This document shows, piece after piece, positions 62,811-64,000 of a stretch of DNA of 64,000 bases. The notes beneath the pieces are model-generated. The model was not told the DNA's origin. It made no database searches and saw only the letters and a program-made list of their open reading frames with translations. The stretch's first letter is position 1. Each line of letters starts with the position of its first letter. The stretch comes from Rhizobium sp. ACO-34A (lineage in GTDB: Bacteria > Pseudomonadota > Alphaproteobacteria > Rhizobiales > Rhizobiaceae): assembly GCA_002600635.1 (NCBI GenBank), contig CP021371.1, positions 3,227,001-3,291,000 of the forward strand. Direction: 5' to 3'. The position numbers were made by a program, and so were the translations under genes.

Positions 62811-64000
62811 TCAGCTGCCCTTGCCGCCGCACTTGCCGGTGGCAACGTTGAAGTTGCCGCACGACATCGGCTTGCGCCAATCGGAGATCAGGTCTTTCGA
62901 GTCCGGCAGATAGTCGGACCATTCGTCGCCAACCACTTGCGGGGTCTGCTGAACGATGTCGAACTGGCCGTCGGCCTGGATTTCGCCGATCAGCACCGGC
63001 TTGGTGATGTGATGGTTCGGCATGACGGTGGAGTAGCCGCCCGAGAGGTTCGGAACGGAAACGCCGATGATCGAGTCGAGAACGGCGTCGGTGTCGGTCG
63101 TGCCGGCGGCCTCGACGGCCTTGACCCAGGCGTTGAAGCCGATATAGGCGGCTTCCATCGGGTCGTTGGTCACGCGCTTGTCGTTCTTGGTGAAGGCATG
63201 CCATTCCTTGATGAACTCGGCATTGACCTCGGAATCGACGGACTGGAAGTAGTTCCAGGCGGCGAGATGGCCGACCAGCGGAGCGGTGTCGAGACCGGCA
63301 AGCTCTTCTTCGCCGACCGAGAAGGCGACGACCGGAATGTCTTCGGCCTTGATGCCCTGGTTGGCGAGTTCCTTGTAGAAGGGAACGTTGGCGTCGCCGT
63401 TGATGGTGGAAACGACGGCGGTCTTCTTGCCGGCCGAGCCGAACTTCTTGATATCGGATACGATCGTCTGCCAGTCGGAATGACCGAACGGCGTGTAGTT
63501 GATCATGATGTCCTCTTCCTTGACGCCCTTCGACATCAGGTAGGCCTTCAGGATCTTGTTGGTGGTCTGCGGATAGACATAGTCCGTGCCGGCCAGAACC
63601 CAGCGCTCGACGCCTTCGGTGTTGGCGAGGTAATCGACGGCCGGGATAGCCTGCTGGTTCGGAGCGGCACCGGTGTAGAAGATGTTGCGGGAGGATTCTT
63701 CACCTTCGTACTGGACGGGATAGAAGAGGATCGAGTTCAGCTCTTCGAAGACCGGCAGGACGGACTTGCGGGAAGAGGACGTCCAGCAACCGAAGACGGC
63801 CGCAACCTTGTCCTGAGAGATCAGCTGGCGGGCCTTTTCAGCGAAAAGCGGCCAGTCGGAGGCCGGGTCGACGACCACGGCTTCGAGCTTCTTGCCCAGA
63901 ACGCCACCCTTCTTGTTCTGCTCTTCGACGAGCATCAGCATGGCGTCCTTCAGCGTCGTCTCGGAAATCGCCATCGTGCCGGACAGCGAATGCAGAACGC
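62811..64000 (-). CDS. urtA: Urea ABC transporter binding protein UrtA (5' end outside window)
   Basis: At least 396 residues are in the window; the signal peptide and about 30 residues are cut off at 64000. The first visible residues (VLHSLSGTMAISETTLKDAM) fit the mature N-terminus of UrtA, and WVLAGTDYVYPQTTNKILKA and YIGFNAWVKAVEAAGT match the family. It is the first gene of the urt operon. The C-terminal GKCGGKGS tail is family-like. Confidence 0.95.
   Translation of the reverse strand, partial: VLHSLSGTMAISETTLKDAMLMLVEEQNKKGGVLGKKLEAVVVDPASDWPLFAEKARQLISQDKVAAVFGCWTSSSRKSVLPVFEELNSILFYPVQYEGEESSRNIFYTGAAPNQQAIPAVDYLANTEGVERWVLAGTDYVYPQTTNKILKAYLMSKGVKEEDIMINYTPFGHSDWQTIVSDIKKFGSAGKKTAVVSTINGDANVPFYKELANQGIKAEDIPVVAFSVGEEELAGLDTAPLVGHLAAWNYFQSVDSEVNAEFIKEWHAFTKNDKRVTNDPMEAAYIGFNAWVKAVEAAGTTDTDAVLDSIIGVSVPNLSGGYSTVMPNHHITKPVLIGEIQADGQFDIVQQTPQVVGDEWSDYLPDSKDLISDWRKPMSCGNFNVATGKCGGKGS

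Overview
The window looks like a chromosomal segment of a Rhizobiaceae-type alphaproteobacterium (Agrobacterium/Rhizobium/Shinella group). This is inferred from gene families and order: a urea transporter (urtABCDE) running into a urease operon that carries the rhizobial DUF1272, DUF2459 and 'urease operon accessory' genes, a reductive pyrimidine-degradation cluster, and pobA/pobR. No taxonomic marker is present, so the genus is not fixed.

Bases 1 to about 14,626 are an AT-richer accessory island. Its right border is the 3' half of a tRNA-Arg(CCG) gene (14582-14626), the usual footprint of an integrative element. From left to right it holds a partial AAA+ ATPase gene, a gene remnant, an IS3-family insertion sequence, the stump of a very short tyrosine recombinase, and then a series of defence or accessory units: DUF805 plus a SHOCT peptide, McrB-McrC, a Shedu-type nuclease, and a four-gene operon HsdM-HsdS-AAA ATPase-HNH nuclease without HsdR. 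A near-palindromic site of about 31 bp (12-bp arms around a 6-bp centre) sits next to the recombinase start and between each of these units (2117, 2240, 3281, 6604, 7994, and a degenerate copy at 14021). I read this as an integron-like cassette array of defence genes built by a FimB-like minimal recombinase, now disabled by the IS. This is the strongest candidate for an undescribed system.

From 14.7 kb on the sequence is core-like and GC-rich. 14.7-21.7 kb: a diguanylate cyclase and a branched-chain-amino-acid-type ABC operon (livKHMGF order, minus strand). 22-26.3 kb: truncated haemoglobin, DUF423, a VOC protein, a DUF2325 pair, pobA and a frameshifted pobR. 26.4-42 kb: pyrimidine catabolism, with PreT/PreA (uracil to dihydrouracil), a hydantoinase/dihydropyrimidinase and an M20 N-carbamoyl-beta-alanine hydrolase, a RutR-type TetR regulator with a recognisable operator, and a NitT/TauT-type ABC importer probably for a pyrimidine. 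A GGDEF-EAL protein and a DMT exporter lie inside this block, and a DUF559 gene with a palindromic repeat has been inserted in the importer operon.

42-47 kb: an RND efflux pair. 47-51.7 kb: a Crp/Fnr regulator with an FNR-type box, ureEFG, a small diguanylate cyclase and a peroxiredoxin. 51.8-64 kb (minus strand): urtA (cut by the window end), urtBCDE, a secreted esterase, ureD, ureA, DUF1272, ureB, a DUF1311 protein, the accessory protein, ureC and DUF2459. Together these import urea and assemble a nickel urease; ureEFG, the nickel-insertion genes, lie on the same strand a few kb downstream.
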